A stretch of DNA of 64,000 bases from an uncultured Sulfitobacter sp. Its GTDB lineage: Bacteria > Pseudomonadota > Alphaproteobacteria > Rhodobacterales > Rhodobacteraceae. Positions 17,228 to 26,929 of this stretch are shown one piece after another. Both the position numbers and the translations under genes were made by a program. The notes below the pieces were generated by a model. The model worked only from the letters and a program-made list of their open reading frames with translations. It did no database searches and was not told where the DNA came from. Where the stretch lies: positions 62,001-126,000 of the forward strand of contig CAJXSZ010000005.1 in the NCBI GenBank assembly GCA_913060815.1. Reading direction: 5' to 3'. Within the stretch, counting starts at the first letter, position 1. Each line of letters begins with the position of its first letter.

Positions 17228-17701
17228 TTATTCGGGCAGTTCGAGAAGTGCCTCATGCAAGAGGGTCAGGGCATGATCCCGCGAGGCTCTACGGACAGCG
17301 TCACGCCCCAAAGGGCCGAACTCGATTGTTTGGGTGCGGGTCCCTCGCGCGTCGCTTACCCCGAAACACACCCGACCCTCGGGCTTATGTTCCGATCCAC
17401 CTGGTCCCGCGATGCCTGTAAGAGACACGGTAAGGTGCGCGGCACTATGGCTTAGCGCGCCTTGTGCCATCTGTGCCGCCACTTCCTCGGACACCGCGCC
17501 ATGTGCATCAAGTGTTGCGGGTTCGACGCCCAGCATTTCCACCTTGGCAGCGTTGGAATAGGTGACAAACCCGCGCTCGAACACAGCGGATGATCCTGCC
17601 AGATCTGTCAGGGCGGCGGCGACCATACCTGCGGTGCAGCTCTCGGCGGTGGCGATCATCACACCGCGCGCGCGCGCAAGGGCGAGGATGTCAGAACGCA
17701 T
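17228..17701 (-). CDS. CinA-family nicotinamide-nucleotide amidohydrolase (PncC-like)
   Basis: About 157 residues, only the CinA C-terminal domain, as in E. coli PncC/YgaD, which deamidates nicotinamide mononucleotide in NAD recycling. The conserved ATAESCTAGMVAAALTD, YSNAAKVEMLGV and SLTGIAGPGGSEHKPEG segments are all present. The ATG at 17701 overlaps the pgpA stop by 11 nt, giving an ispDF-pgpA-cinA operon. The N-terminal molybdopterin-like domain of full-length CinA is absent. Confidence 0.92.
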   Translation of the reverse strand: MRSDILALARARGVMIATAESCTAGMVAAALTDLAGSSAVFERGFVTYSNAAKVEMLGVEPATLDAHGAVSEEVAAQMAQGALSHSAAHLTVSLTGIAGPGGSEHKPEGRVCFGVSDARGTRTQTIEFGPLGRDAVRRASRDHALTLLHEALLELPE

Positions 17702-18188
17702 GGGCAATCCCTGCGAGCACGACGACGCCGATCGCCGCGAGAACACCTGCGATCACATCATCCAGCATTACGCCAAACGGCGTGTCCATTCGGTCCGCCC
17801 AGCCCACTGGCCCCAGTTTGGTGATGTCGAAAAAGCGGAACAGCACAAATGCGGCGATCCAGCCGGGCCACATGACGGTGATCTCGATCCCCATGTTCCA
17901 ACTTGCGATGGAGAGGGGCAGCAAAGCGATCCACTGACCGATGAGCTCATCCACGACAATCTCGGACGGGTCATGATTTTCCTGACCTTCTGTCATCTTG
18001 GCCGTGGCCCACCAGCCTTTGAGAAACCCTACAACAATAGCAAGCGCGAGTAACGGCATTCCGCCCAACACATGCAGTGCCCATGCCCACGGAAGCGCCA
18101 CAAGCGACCCCCATGTGCCTGGTGCAGGTCGGATGTAGCCTACACCAGCAACAGTCCCGATCATGCGGGGGAGTATGCCCGCGCTCAT
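17691..18188 (-). CDS. pgpA: Phosphatidylglycerophosphatase A
   Basis: About 165 residues with four hydrophobic segments. It dephosphorylates phosphatidylglycerophosphate to phosphatidylglycerol at the inner membrane. Family signatures are GTWGSL near the N-terminus, [12 protein letters not shown] and [18 protein letters not shown] 18188 overlaps the ispDF stop in an ATGA arrangement, and its own stop overlaps cinA by 11 nt, so translation of the three genes is probably coupled. Confidence 0.93.
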   Translation of the reverse strand: MSAGILPRMIGTVAGVGYIRPAPGTWGSLVALPWAWALHVLGGMPLLALAIVVGFLKGWWATAKMTEGQENHDPSEIVVDELIGQWIALLPLSIASWNMGIEITVMWPGWIAAFVLFRFFDITKLGPVGWADRMDTPFGVMLDDVIAGVLAAIGVVVLAGIAHAF

Positions 18189-19315
18189 GCCTTCACCAGC
18201 GTCGCTGTTGCGATACAAGCGATGCCCTCGCCGCGTCCTGTAAATCCGAGCCGCTCTGAGGTAGTCGCTTTGACCGAGACGCGCGACACATCAATGCCGA
18301 CCATCTCCGCCACAGCGTCTCGCATCGCGGCGGCGTGGGGCCCGACCTTTGGGTATTCGCAGATCAATGTGCAATCTACATGAGTAAGGGAGAAGCCCTG
18401 ATCGCGTGCCATCTGTGCTGCGTGGCGCAGAAAGATATGACTCTCGGCGCCTTTCCACTGCGGATCAGACGGCGGAAAATGTGTACCAATATCGCCCGCG
18501 GCCAATGCACCATAGATCGCATCGGTTACCGTATGCAGGCCGACGTCGGCATCAGAGTGCCCCACAAGCCCCTGATCATGAGGAATTTTCACACCGCATA
18601 GCATAACATGGTCACCCTCGCCAAAGGCGTGCACGTCAAATCCGTTGCCTGTCCGAACATCCATCGTCTTCTCCAATATCCGAGCGGCCCGCGCAAAATC
18701 GGCCTGTGTTGTGATCTTGATGTTATCAGGGTCGCCTGCTGTAATGGCAACCTCAATCCCCGCCGCACGCGCCACTGCCACATCATCGGCGGCAGCGCCG
18801 TTGTATGCCGCATGTGCAGCGACGATTGCATCGCGGTGAAATCCCTGCGGAGTTTGTGCGGCGAACAATCCATTGCGGTCTTGTGTGCCCGTAACCTGCG
18901 CATCCGCACCTGTCCAAAGGGCATCGGTAACCGCAAGCCCTGGCGCTGCGGCTTTGGACGTCTGCAATGCGTTAATGACAGTTGTAATCAATTCTGCCCG
19001 CACACAGGGGCGCGCTGCGTCATGGATCAGCACCGCGTCGCAAGGGGGCAGCGCATCGAGGCCTGCGCGCACAGAATCGCTTCGCTCTGCGCCACCAATG
19101 GCGATGCTGAATCCTTGTTCTCTGAATGCTTCGGCTTCAATCACGTCATCTGAATGCAAAACGATTGCGATCTCTGCGATCTGCGCATGTTGCTGGAAAG
19201 CGGCAAGAGTGTGGTCGATGACACGGCGTTGGCCCAACTGCTGCCATTGCTTCGGGCGCGGTCCACCTGCGCGGGTGCCGCGTCCTGCTGCAACGATAAG
19301 AGCACATACGCGCAT
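18185..19315 (-). CDS. ispDF: Bifunctional IspD/IspF isoprenoid enzyme (MEP pathway)
   Basis: About 376 residues. A fusion of 2-C-methyl-D-erythritol 4-phosphate cytidylyltransferase (N-terminal, about residues 1-215; [23 protein letters not shown]) and 2-C-methyl-D-erythritol 2,4-cyclodiphosphate synthase (about 220-376; [32 protein letters not shown]). The fusion is common in Alphaproteobacteria. ATG 19315 is preferred; a GTG at 19324 would add three residues and neither has a strong ribosome site. It is divergent from dusB, with about 200 bp between. Confidence 0.96.
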   Translation of the reverse strand: MRVCALIVAAGRGTRAGGPRPKQWQQLGQRRVIDHTLAAFQQHAQIAEIAIVLHSDDVIEAEAFREQGFSIAIGGAERSDSVRAGLDALPPCDAVLIHDAARPCVRAELITTVINALQTSKAAAPGLAVTDALWTGADAQVTGTQDRNGLFAAQTPQGFHRDAIVAAHAAYNGAAADDVAVARAAGIEVAITAGDPDNIKITTQADFARAARILEKTMDVRTGNGFDVHAFGEGDHVMLCGVKIPHDQGLVGHSDADVGLHTVTDAIYGALAAGDIGTHFPPSDPQWKGAESHIFLRHAAQMARDQGFSLTHVDCTLICEYPKVGPHAAAMRDAVAEMVGIDVSRVSVKATTSERLGFTGRGEGIACIATATLVKA

Positions 19316-19520
19316 GGCATTCACTTTCGTTTGGGGTATAGCGCAGTCTTAGGAAATTCACCTCCTGTACGCAATGTGCAGCATGAGCGTGCTACCGGCT
19401 CGGTTGCTTAAATTTTAGGCACCCTGCCTCCGGTGGTGCTGCGCAAAGTCGTCTGTTTGTTGTGTTATTACCCGCTCTCACCTAGATATAAGCCATCGCC
19501 TAAGGATTAAGCAAACCCCG

Positions 19521-20498
19521 ATGACCTTTCCGCTCGATCTCGACCCTCCTGTTTTTCTGGCCCCTATGGCTGGCATCACTGATTTGCCGACTCGCAGTCT
19601 TGTTGCTCGTTTCGGGGCGGGGCTGGTTGTGTCTGAGATGATTGCCTCGGGCGAATGGCTGACCCAGCGTCCCGGCACGCGAGAGAAGGCCGAGTTGGGG
19701 CTTGGCGTAGAGGGGACGTCGGTCCAGATCGCAGGCCGCGAGGCGGCCCCGATGGCGGAGGCGGCACGCATGATCGCGGGGCAGGGCGCGCGCCTCATCG
19801 ACATCAACATGGGCTGTCCTGCCAAGAAGGTAACCCAAGGCGCCTCAGGTTCTGCGCTGATGAAAACACCCGATCACGCGCTGCGCCTGATCGAGGCGGT
19901 GGTGGAAGCGGTGGACATTCCCGTCACGCTCAAGACCCGCCTCGGGTGGGATGACGACATGCTGAACGCGGCACCGATAGCACAGCGCGCCGAGGCCGCT
20001 GGGATAAGGATGATCACCATCCACGGGCGCACGCGCTGCCAGTTCTATAAGGGACAGGCGGATTGGGCCGCCATTCGCAATGTAGTGGATGTGGTGGACA
20101 TCCCTGTGGTGGCAAACGGAGATATCGTGGATACGGCCACGGCCCGTCGGGCACTGGCGCAATCAGGTGCGCAGGGTGTGATGGTCGGGCGCGGAGTGCA
20201 GGGGCGGCCATGGCTGCTGGCCCAGATTGCACATGATATTTACGGCACTGCTGCACCCGAGGTGCCGCAGGGGGCGGCTTTTGTCGATATGGTGATGGGG
20301 CACTATGATGCGTTGCTGGCGTTCTACGGAACCAAGCTTGGTCTGCGTGTGGCGCGCAAACATCTGGGGTGGTACATGGACCATGCCGGCACCGGACCTG
20401 ACTTGCGCCGCAAGGTACTTACCGCCAAATCCGTCGAAGAGACCATGATCGCTTTGCCAGATGCGCTTGATCCTGAAAACAGGGATGTTGCGGCATGA
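19521..20498 (+). CDS. dusB: tRNA-dihydrouridine synthase B (NifR3)
   Basis: 325 residues. An FMN-dependent reductase of uridine in the tRNA D-loop. The opening PVFLAPMAGITDLPTRSL and the catalytic-cysteine segment INMGCPAKKVTQGASGSALM are diagnostic, and RTRCQFYKGQADW and MVGRGVQGRPW bind FMN/tRNA. It is the first gene of the dusB-ntrB-ntrC series (nifR3-ntrB-ntrC in Rhodobacter), and its stop overlaps the ntrB start by 4 nt. Transcription of the whole series probably begins in the 200-bp gap shared with ispDF. Confidence 0.96.
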   Translation: MTFPLDLDPPVFLAPMAGITDLPTRSLVARFGAGLVVSEMIASGEWLTQRPGTREKAELGLGVEGTSVQIAGREAAPMAEAARMIAGQGARLIDINMGCPAKKVTQGASGSALMKTPDHALRLIEAVVEAVDIPVTLKTRLGWDDDMLNAAPIAQRAEAAGIRMITIHGRTRCQFYKGQADWAAIRNVVDVVDIPVVANGDIVDTATARRALAQSGAQGVMVGRGVQGRPWLLAQIAHDIYGTAAPEVPQGAAFVDMVMGHYDALLAFYGTKLGLRVARKHLGWYMDHAGTGPDLRRKVLTAKSVEETMIALPDALDPENRDVAA

Positions 20499-21619
20499 GT
20501 GATGTGCAATCCCCGCTGGCGCAACCGCAAGAACGCGCACTCTGGGCCTCGCTTCCTGTGCCTGCGGTTTTGGTTGATGCGGGTGACAATATCATAGACA
20601 TCAACGCCGCCGCCGAGGGGTTTCTGAACGCTTCAGCCAAGGCTGTCATTGGTTCTCCCGTCTGGGATATGATCGCCGTCGACGCCCCGCTGGAGGAGGC
20701 ATTCGCCCGCTCCCGCTCGGCCCAGACGACTCTTTTTGTAAATGATGTGGATGTCGGCAGTGGCCAGCGTGCGCCTCTGCAATGCCAGCTCCAGATCGCA
20801 CCCCTTTCGGGTGTCGAGGGTGTGATGATTCTGATGATCTCCCCGCGCGAGCTTGCAGGGCGAATGACCCAGAACCAATCGGTAAAATCGGCCGCGAAAT
20901 CTGCAATTGGCATGGCCGAAATGCTGGCTCACGAGATCAAGAACCCGTTGGCGGGGATCACGGGGGCCGCACAGCTGCTGGGAATGAACCTGCCGCCGCA
21001 GGACCTTGAATTGACCGACCTCATCGTCGCCGAGAGCCGCCGCATTGTAAAACTGCTCGAACAGGTTGAGCAATTCGGCAATCTGACGGTGCCGGAACGT
21101 GCACCCGTAAATCTGCATGATGTGCTCGACCGTGCGCGCCGCTCTGCATTGCTCGGCTTTGGGGCGCAGATGAAGATTGTTGAGGATTACGATCCTTCCT
21201 TGCCCTTCGCGTGGGGTGATAAGGACCAGCTGTTGCAGGTGGTTTTGAACCTGATCAAGAACGCCTCCGAGGCGGCAGGTGGCGAAGGCGGTACCATCCG
21301 TTTGCACAGCTATTACGAGCATTCCTTTCGCCTGCGCCGCGCCGACGGGCAGGGGATCGCCCTGCCGCTTCAGATCGAAGTGATCGACGATGGGCCCGGC
21401 TTGCCCGACAGCATCGCGGGAGATGTCTTTGATCCGTTTGTCTCTGGCCGTGAGAATGGCACGGGGCTGGGCCTCGCGCTGGTGAGCAAGATTATCTCGG
21501 AGCATGACGGCTGGATTTCCGTGGCTTCCACGCCGGGCCACACAGCATTTCGCATCTCGCTGCCGCGCGCCGATGCACGCGCGGATCAACGCGCCACGCC
21601 TCATGAGGAGAGTAAATAG
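20495..21619 (+). CDS. ntrB: Nitrogen regulation sensor histidine kinase NtrB
   Basis: 374 residues, no membrane segment. An N-terminal PAS domain (about 20-120) is followed by the phosphoacceptor box EMLAHEIKNPLAGITGAAQLL with His146, then the ATP-binding N box NLIKNASEAAGG, G1 DDGPGLPD and G2 GTGLGLALVSKI. It phosphorylates or dephosphorylates NtrC under PII control. ATGA overlap with dusB and direct abutment to ntrC show co-translation. The cytosolic layout separates it from the membrane-bound NtrY further downstream. Confidence 0.95.
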   Translation: MSDVQSPLAQPQERALWASLPVPAVLVDAGDNIIDINAAAEGFLNASAKAVIGSPVWDMIAVDAPLEEAFARSRSAQTTLFVNDVDVGSGQRAPLQCQLQIAPLSGVEGVMILMISPRELAGRMTQNQSVKSAAKSAIGMAEMLAHEIKNPLAGITGAAQLLGMNLPPQDLELTDLIVAESRRIVKLLEQVEQFGNLTVPERAPVNLHDVLDRARRSALLGFGAQMKIVEDYDPSLPFAWGDKDQLLQVVLNLIKNASEAAGGEGGTIRLHSYYEHSFRLRRADGQGIALPLQIEVIDDGPGLPDSIAGDVFDPFVSGRENGTGLGLALVSKIISEHDGWISVASTPGHTAFRISLPRADARADQRATPHEESK

Positions 21620-22987
21620 ATGGATGGCACAATTCTGGTCGCCGATGACGACCGCACAATTCGCACGGTCCTGACACAGGCGCTTACCCGTGCTGGGTGT
21701 AAGGTGCACGCGACCTCAAGCCTGACGACGCTGATGCGCTGGGTGGCCGAAGGCAAAGGCGATGTTGTGATCTCGGATGTGATGATGCCTGACGGCAACG
21801 GCCTCGAGATGCTGCCCAAGATTGCTCAGGACCGTCCCGATCTTCCCGTGATCGTCATCTCGGCGCAGAATACGATCATGACCGCGATCAAGGCGGCAGA
21901 GGCGCAGGCCTATGATTATCTGCCCAAACCCTTCGACCTCCCCGACCTGATGAAGCGTGTTGCCCGCGCGCTAGAGCGCAGGACTGCGCCGCGCCGTGCA
22001 CCTGCGCCCGAGACTGGTGCAGATGAAGATGATTTGCCGATGGTGGGTAAAACCGCGGTGATGCAGGCGCTTTACCGTGTGATTGCACGTGTGATGAATG
22101 CGGACCTCCCCGTTCTGATCTGGGGCGAAAGCGGGACAGGAAAATCCCTGATTGCACGCGCTATTCATGATCTGTCCGACCGCCGCAGCTTGCCCTTTGT
22201 CACGGTGACCGAAGCCGATTTGCGTGACATTGAAGGGCCAGCTCGCGTGTTGGCCCGTGCGCGCGGTGGCACATTATTGATCGACGAGATTGGTGATATT
22301 TCGGCGGAGGGGCAGGCACGCATTGCGCGAATGATGGATGCCCAGACCGACAATCCGCCGCGCTTCATCGCGACATCGCAAATTGATTTGGGGCATGAAG
22401 AGCACGAGTCAAAGCTGCGCCGCGATCTCTACTACCGCCTTTCGGGTGCTACGCTCCATGTGCCCGCGCTGCGCGACCGCGTTGAGGACATCCCGCTGTT
22501 GATTGCGCATTTTCTCGAAAAGGCGGACACGGGCCTTGGTGTGCCGCACGCCGTATCGGACGGTGCGGCGAAGGTGTTTGCGAACTACACATGGCCCGGG
22601 AATGTACGCCAGCTTGAGCACGCCATGCGGCAGCTTGCGCTCACCAGCCGCGCGGAGGAGATATCGGGTGCTGAGGCCGAGCAGATCGTCGGCAGCCAAC
22701 CTGGTCCAGAGCCGACCCGTGCCATCGGCACCAATGAAAAGCTGGGGGCAAGTGTGGATCGCCACATTCGCCGTTATTTCGAATTGCACGGCAACATGCT
22801 GCCACCGCCTGGCCTTTATCAACGGATACTGCGCGAGGTCGAGGCCCCGTTGATCGAAGTCGCCTTGGCGGCCACTTCGGGAAATCAGGCGAAATGCGCT
22901 GAACTTCTGGGAATTAACCGAAATACTTTGCGAAAGAAGATAACGGACCTCGAAATAGAGGTTACACGCGGTCGCAAAATGATGTAA
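21620..22987 (+). CDS. ntrC: Nitrogen regulation response regulator NtrC (lacking GAFTGA)
   Basis: 455 residues. The receiver domain has the phospho-Asp at about residue 53 (ISDVMMPDG). The AAA+ domain has Walker A GESGTGKS (169-176) and Walker B LLIDEIGD (D222, E223). The C-terminal Fis-type helix-turn-helix is [20 protein letters not shown]. The stretch between Walker A and B is short and lacks the GAFTGA loop that contacts sigma-54, as described for Rhodobacter capsulatus NtrC, which works with sigma-70 polymerase. ntrB and ntrC abut with no gap. Confidence 0.95.
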   Translation: MDGTILVADDDRTIRTVLTQALTRAGCKVHATSSLTTLMRWVAEGKGDVVISDVMMPDGNGLEMLPKIAQDRPDLPVIVISAQNTIMTAIKAAEAQAYDYLPKPFDLPDLMKRVARALERRTAPRRAPAPETGADEDDLPMVGKTAVMQALYRVIARVMNADLPVLIWGESGTGKSLIARAIHDLSDRRSLPFVTVTEADLRDIEGPARVLARARGGTLLIDEIGDISAEGQARIARMMDAQTDNPPRFIATSQIDLGHEEHESKLRRDLYYRLSGATLHVPALRDRVEDIPLLIAHFLEKADTGLGVPHAVSDGAAKVFANYTWPGNVRQLEHAMRQLALTSRAEEISGAEAEQIVGSQPGPEPTRAIGTNEKLGASVDRHIRRYFELHGNMLPPPGLYQRILREVEAPLIEVALAATSGNQAKCAELLGINRNTLRKKITDLEIEVTRGRKMM

Positions 22988-23086
22988 AACTGTCACATAA
23001 CCGTGGCCATCAAGGAACAACCTTGGTCAGGACCACATAATATGGCGGTACGGTGCTTTCGCACCACATCAGGTGAGGGTCCCGGC

Positions 23087-25330
23087 GTGGCTTCCCGAGC
23101 ACGTAATTCTTGGCTGTCCCAGCTGTCGCGTTTGCGGCGGCGCAGACGTGTGCGCACGTTGATGACAATCGGATTGGTTGTTTTGGGCCCCGTTCTGGCT
23201 CTTGCGACCTATTTGGCGCTTGGGCCACTGGATCAGGGTACGACGGACACGCTGCGTCTCGTTTTGCTGCTCGATGTTGTCTACATCCTGTTCGTTGCAG
23301 CCCTCGTTTTGTCCCAAGTGGCACGGCTCATTGCCGCGCGGCGTGCTAAATCCGCAGGGTCGCGATTGCACTTGCGGCTCACTGGGGTTTTTGCGCTGAT
23401 GGCGCTTATTCCGACCGTTTCAGTGGCCGTCTTTGCCGTTCTCACGATCAATGTCGGCATCGAGGGCTGGTTTTCCGAGCGGGTGCGCGTCGTGGTAGGC
23501 AACTCCCTTTTGGCGGCTGAGGCCTATGCGGAGGAGGAGCGCCAAGGCCTTGAGGATGATGCTCTGGGCCTTGCGCGCAGCATTGACCGTGCGCGCCGTG
23601 GCGGCATCGATCTCAGCGACAGCGAGCTTTTGGCCGATGGTCAGCGGCAAATACAGCGCGGCCTGCGCGAAGCCTATATGATTGACGGGACAGGCGAAAT
23701 TCGCGCACGCGGTGATCGCTCCTATCTGTTCTACTATGACGCCCCTACGGCCGAGCAAATAGCGGGGGCCAGCGTGTCGGATGTCCAGATCATCGAGGAT
23801 TGGGCCAATAACGAGTTTCGCGCATTGGTGCGGCTTAGCTCTTTTGTGGACCGGTTCCTGTACATCTCCCGTGAGGTCGACGGCGAAATCCTCAGCCTTC
23901 TGGAAGAGACCCAAGAGACGATCCTGCTCTACCAACAGCTCGAGAATGAACGGGGCAAGATGCTGTTCGACTTCGGCCTGTTGTATCTCGCTTTTGCCGT
24001 GATCATTATTCTTGCGGCGGTCTGGCTGGGCCTGTGGTTTGCGGAGCGCTTGTCTGGCCCTGTGGGGCGTCTGACGGGGGCAGCCCAGCGCGTGGGCGCG
24101 GGTGATCTGGACATTCAAGTGCGCGAGGATGACGGCGACGACGAGATCGCGATGCTTGGGCGTTACTTTAACCAGATGACCAAGCAGTTGAAGGGACAGC
24201 GCGACACGCTCCTCGACAACACCCGCCAGATTGAGCGCCGCCGCCGCCTGTTTGATTCTGTGCTGACGTCTGTAACCTCTGGCGTTGTGGGTCTTGACCC
24301 CGAGGGGCGCGTCACATTCGTGAACCGCTCTGCCATGCGCTTGCTGGATTGGTCCGAGGACCAGCAATCGCTGGCGCTGCCCGTGGCGGTGCCAGAATTC
24401 GGCCCACTCTATGAGACGCTCACAACGACCCGCACCGAGGCGACCCAGCAGGAGATCAAGGTTTCGCGTCAGGGCAGCATGGAAAACCTGCTGGTGCGCA
24501 TGGCAACACGGCGCACCGATGACGGGCGGCTTGAGGGCTATGTTGTGGCCTTTGATGATGTGACTGATCTGGTGAGCGCACAGCGCATGGCGGCATGGGG
24601 GGACGTTGCGCGCCGCATCGCGCATGAGATCAAGAACCCGCTCACGCCGATCCAGTTGTCAGCCGAACGCATCAAACGCAAATTTGCTCCCAAACTCGGC
24701 GAGGACAGCGACAGCCTCGAACAGATGACAGGGGTGATCATCCGCCAGACGGGTGATCTGCGCCGGATTGTAGACGAGTTTTCCAAATTCGCCCGCATGC
24801 CAGAGCCCGAGCGTCGCTCGGAAGACCTCAGCCAGCTGTTGCGCGATGCGGTTCTACTACAAAAGACGGGCAGACCCGACATAGAACTCATATCTGACGT
24901 GCCGCGCGAGGAACTCCCCGCGCTGATTGACGCGACAATGATTACACAAGCCCTGACGAATTTGATCAAGAACGCAGGCGAGGCTATCGACACCCTTATT
25001 GAAGACGGAGCGCCTGAAAATCTGGCGCCGCAAGTCCACGTTAAACTGACAACAGATGAGACCCACGCCCATATCACTATCGCCGACAACGGCATCGGGC
25101 TTCCCGAGGACCGCGCGCGCCTGTTCGAGCCCTATGTGACCACTCGTTCGGAAGGGACAGGGCTGGGTTTGCCGATCGTGAAAAAGATTATCGAGGAACA
25201 TGGCGGCAGCCTGACCCTCACTGATGCTTCCGTCTTTGACGGGCAAGACCACTTTGGCGCAATGGCGGTGATCACCCTGCCACTGGGCACCGACCATAAC
25301 GGCCACACCAAGGAGCACCCCCATGAGTGA
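23087..25330 (+). CDS. ntrY: Membrane sensor histidine kinase NtrY
   Basis: About 747 residues. An Arg-rich start is followed by three or four N-terminal membrane helices (about 25-130), a periplasmic/extracytoplasmic region, another helix (about 300), HAMP, PAS, then HisKA with RRIAHEIKNPLTPIQLSAERI and an ATPase domain (NLIKNAGEA, DNGIGLPED, GTGLGLPIVKKI). It is the partner of NtrX, with reported roles in nitrogen, redox and envelope responses. The frame opens at GTG 23003, but GTG 23087 (VASRARNSW) has GAGGGT upstream and matches the usual start. ntrX overlaps its end by 8 nt. Confidence 0.94.
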   Translation: MASRARNSWLSQLSRLRRRRRVRTLMTIGLVVLGPVLALATYLALGPLDQGTTDTLRLVLLLDVVYILFVAALVLSQVARLIAARRAKSAGSRLHLRLTGVFALMALIPTVSVAVFAVLTINVGIEGWFSERVRVVVGNSLLAAEAYAEEERQGLEDDALGLARSIDRARRGGIDLSDSELLADGQRQIQRGLREAYMIDGTGEIRARGDRSYLFYYDAPTAEQIAGASVSDVQIIEDWANNEFRALVRLSSFVDRFLYISREVDGEILSLLEETQETILLYQQLENERGKMLFDFGLLYLAFAVIIILAAVWLGLWFAERLSGPVGRLTGAAQRVGAGDLDIQVREDDGDDEIAMLGRYFNQMTKQLKGQRDTLLDNTRQIERRRRLFDSVLTSVTSGVVGLDPEGRVTFVNRSAMRLLDWSEDQQSLALPVAVPEFGPLYETLTTTRTEATQQEIKVSRQGSMENLLVRMATRRTDDGRLEGYVVAFDDVTDLVSAQRMAAWGDVARRIAHEIKNPLTPIQLSAERIKRKFAPKLGEDSDSLEQMTGVIIRQTGDLRRIVDEFSKFARMPEPERRSEDLSQLLRDAVLLQKTGRPDIELISDVPREELPALIDATMITQALTNLIKNAGEAIDTLIEDGAPENLAPQVHVKLTTDETHAHITIADNGIGLPEDRARLFEPYVTTRSEGTGLGLPIVKKIIEEHGGSLTLTDASVFDGQDHFGAMAVITLPLGTDHNGHTKEHPHE

Positions 25331-26720
25331 CATTCTGATTGTTGATGACGAGCGTGATATTCGCGAGCTGATTTCGGATATTCTTGAAGATGAGGGCTTT
25401 GCCACGCGGCTCGCGGGCAATTCCGATGATGCGATGGCGGCCGTCAATGCCGAAGCGCCCGCGCTGATGATCCTCGATATCTGGCTCAAGGACAGCCAGA
25501 TGGACGGCATCGACATCCTCAAAGCCGTCAAACGTGACAATCCTGATGTGCCCGTGGTGATTATTTCGGGGCACGGCAATGTCGAAATCGCGGTGGCCGC
25601 GATCAAGCAAGGTGCCTATGACTTTATCGAAAAGCCGTTCAATATCGACCAGCTGATGGTGGTGATCCGCCGCGCGATGGAGACGTCCCGTCTGCGCCGC
25701 GAGAACCTGACGCTCAAACGCCGCGACAGCACTTCGGCCGAGATGATTGGCAATTCGGGTGCGTTCCGTACGCTCGTAGGGCAGTTGGACAAAGTGACAA
25801 AATCCAACGGTCGCGTGATGCTCACAGGTCCTGCGGGATCAGGCAAGGAAGTCGCAGCGCGCTATATCCACACCAATTCCAATCGCGCCTCTGCCCCCTT
25901 TGTGACCGTAAATTGCGCAGGGGTCGCGCCTGAGCGGATGGAAGAGGTGCTGTTCGGCCGCGAGACGCCAGAGCGCGGTGTCGAGCCTGGTTTGCTTGAA
26001 CAGGCGCACGGCGGTGTGGTCTACTTCGACGAGGTGGCGGACATGCCACTGGGGACGCAGTCCAAGATCCTGCGCGTACTGGTGGACCAGCAATTCACCC
26101 GCGTGGGCGGTAGTGATAAGGTCCGCGTGGATCTTCGCGTAATATCGAGCACAAACAAAGACCTGTCAGCCGAGATTGAAGCGGAGACCTTCCGCGAAGA
26201 ACTTTACCACCGCCTCAACGTCGTTCCAATCGCTGTCCCGTCCTTGGCGGAACGGCGCGAGGATATCCCACTGCTTGCCGCGCATTTCATTGCTGAATTC
26301 AACAGCGTACAAGGTTTGCCCCTGCGCGAGATCACCGATGATGCCCAAGCGTTGATGCAAACCATGATCTGGCCCGGCAACGTCCGACAGCTCAAGAATA
26401 TGGTAGAACGCGTGTTGATCCTCGGTGAAGGCACCGCCCCGATCGAGGCGCGCGAACTGCCCGGTGAAGAAGATCACGCCGAAGAAGAAGGCCGCGTTGT
26501 GCTCTCAGGGGCCATGGCCAGCCTGCCACTGCGCGAGGCCCGCGAAGCGTTCGAGCGCGAATACCTTCTTACGCAGATCAACCGCTTTGGCGGCAACATC
26601 TCCCGCACCGCAAATTTTGTCGGCATGGAACGCTCCGCGCTGCACCGCAAACTCAAGAGCCTCGGTGTCGTCACTTCCGCAAAATCCGGTAGCCGCGTGG
26701 CCCACGTAGACGAAGATTAA
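25323..26720 (+). CDS. ntrX: Response regulator NtrX (lacking GAFTGA)
   Basis: 465 residues: receiver domain with the phospho-Asp in LMILDIWLKD, AAA+ domain with Walker A TGPAGSGKE (about 168-176) and Walker B VVYFDEVADM, and Fis-type helix-turn-helix NISRTANFVGMERSALHRKLKSL. Where sigma-54 activators carry GAFTGA, this protein reads EVLFGRETPERGVEPGLLEQAHGG, so the sigma-54 loop is missing, as in NtrC here. It starts inside the last 8 nt of ntrY. A repeat/hairpin element follows 4 nt after its stop. Confidence 0.95.
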   Translation: MSDILIVDDERDIRELISDILEDEGFATRLAGNSDDAMAAVNAEAPALMILDIWLKDSQMDGIDILKAVKRDNPDVPVVIISGHGNVEIAVAAIKQGAYDFIEKPFNIDQLMVVIRRAMETSRLRRENLTLKRRDSTSAEMIGNSGAFRTLVGQLDKVTKSNGRVMLTGPAGSGKEVAARYIHTNSNRASAPFVTVNCAGVAPERMEEVLFGRETPERGVEPGLLEQAHGGVVYFDEVADMPLGTQSKILRVLVDQQFTRVGGSDKVRVDLRVISSTNKDLSAEIEAETFREELYHRLNVVPIAVPSLAERREDIPLLAAHFIAEFNSVQGLPLREITDDAQALMQTMIWPGNVRQLKNMVERVLILGEGTAPIEARELPGEEDHAEEEGRVVLSGAMASLPLREAREAFEREYLLTQINRFGGNISRTANFVGMERSALHRKLKSLGVVTSAKSGSRVAHVDED

Positions 26721-26723
26721 CCC

Positions 26724-26791
26724 GTTTCTTTTGGTCAAAAATATCCCGGGGGATCCTTGCGCTGAAAAGCGCAGGGATGGGGCAGCGCCCC
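26724..26791 (+). repeat. Dispersed intergenic repeat, copy 2 (core plus two hairpins)
   Basis: The core at 26724-26752 is identical over 29 nt to the reverse complement of 8986-9014. It is followed by a 10-bp hairpin ATCCTTGCGC/GCGCAGGGAT (26753-26778, one G-U) and a GGGGC/GCCCC hairpin (26779-26791). It starts 4 nt after the ntrX stop, so it may reduce read-through from ntr into trk. The core is conserved while the stem sequences differ from copy 1, with structure kept. Confidence 0.8.
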
Positions 26792-26929
26792 TTATGGTCA
26801 ACGTTCTTTGCAAAGAGCAAAAACAATTGAATTGACCCCCGTCGCCCCATCTGACATCTCTTGAACCCTCATGGGCCGCGGTACAGTCTCGCGCCTTTTG
26901 TGCTCATCGCAGCAGGGGATTTCCTTACT

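Noticed and set aside
23420-24625. A 401-codon open frame on the minus strand
   Set aside because: It lies wholly antisense to ntrY, has His/Arg/Gln-rich composition typical of shadow frames in GC-rich genes, and resembles no protein.
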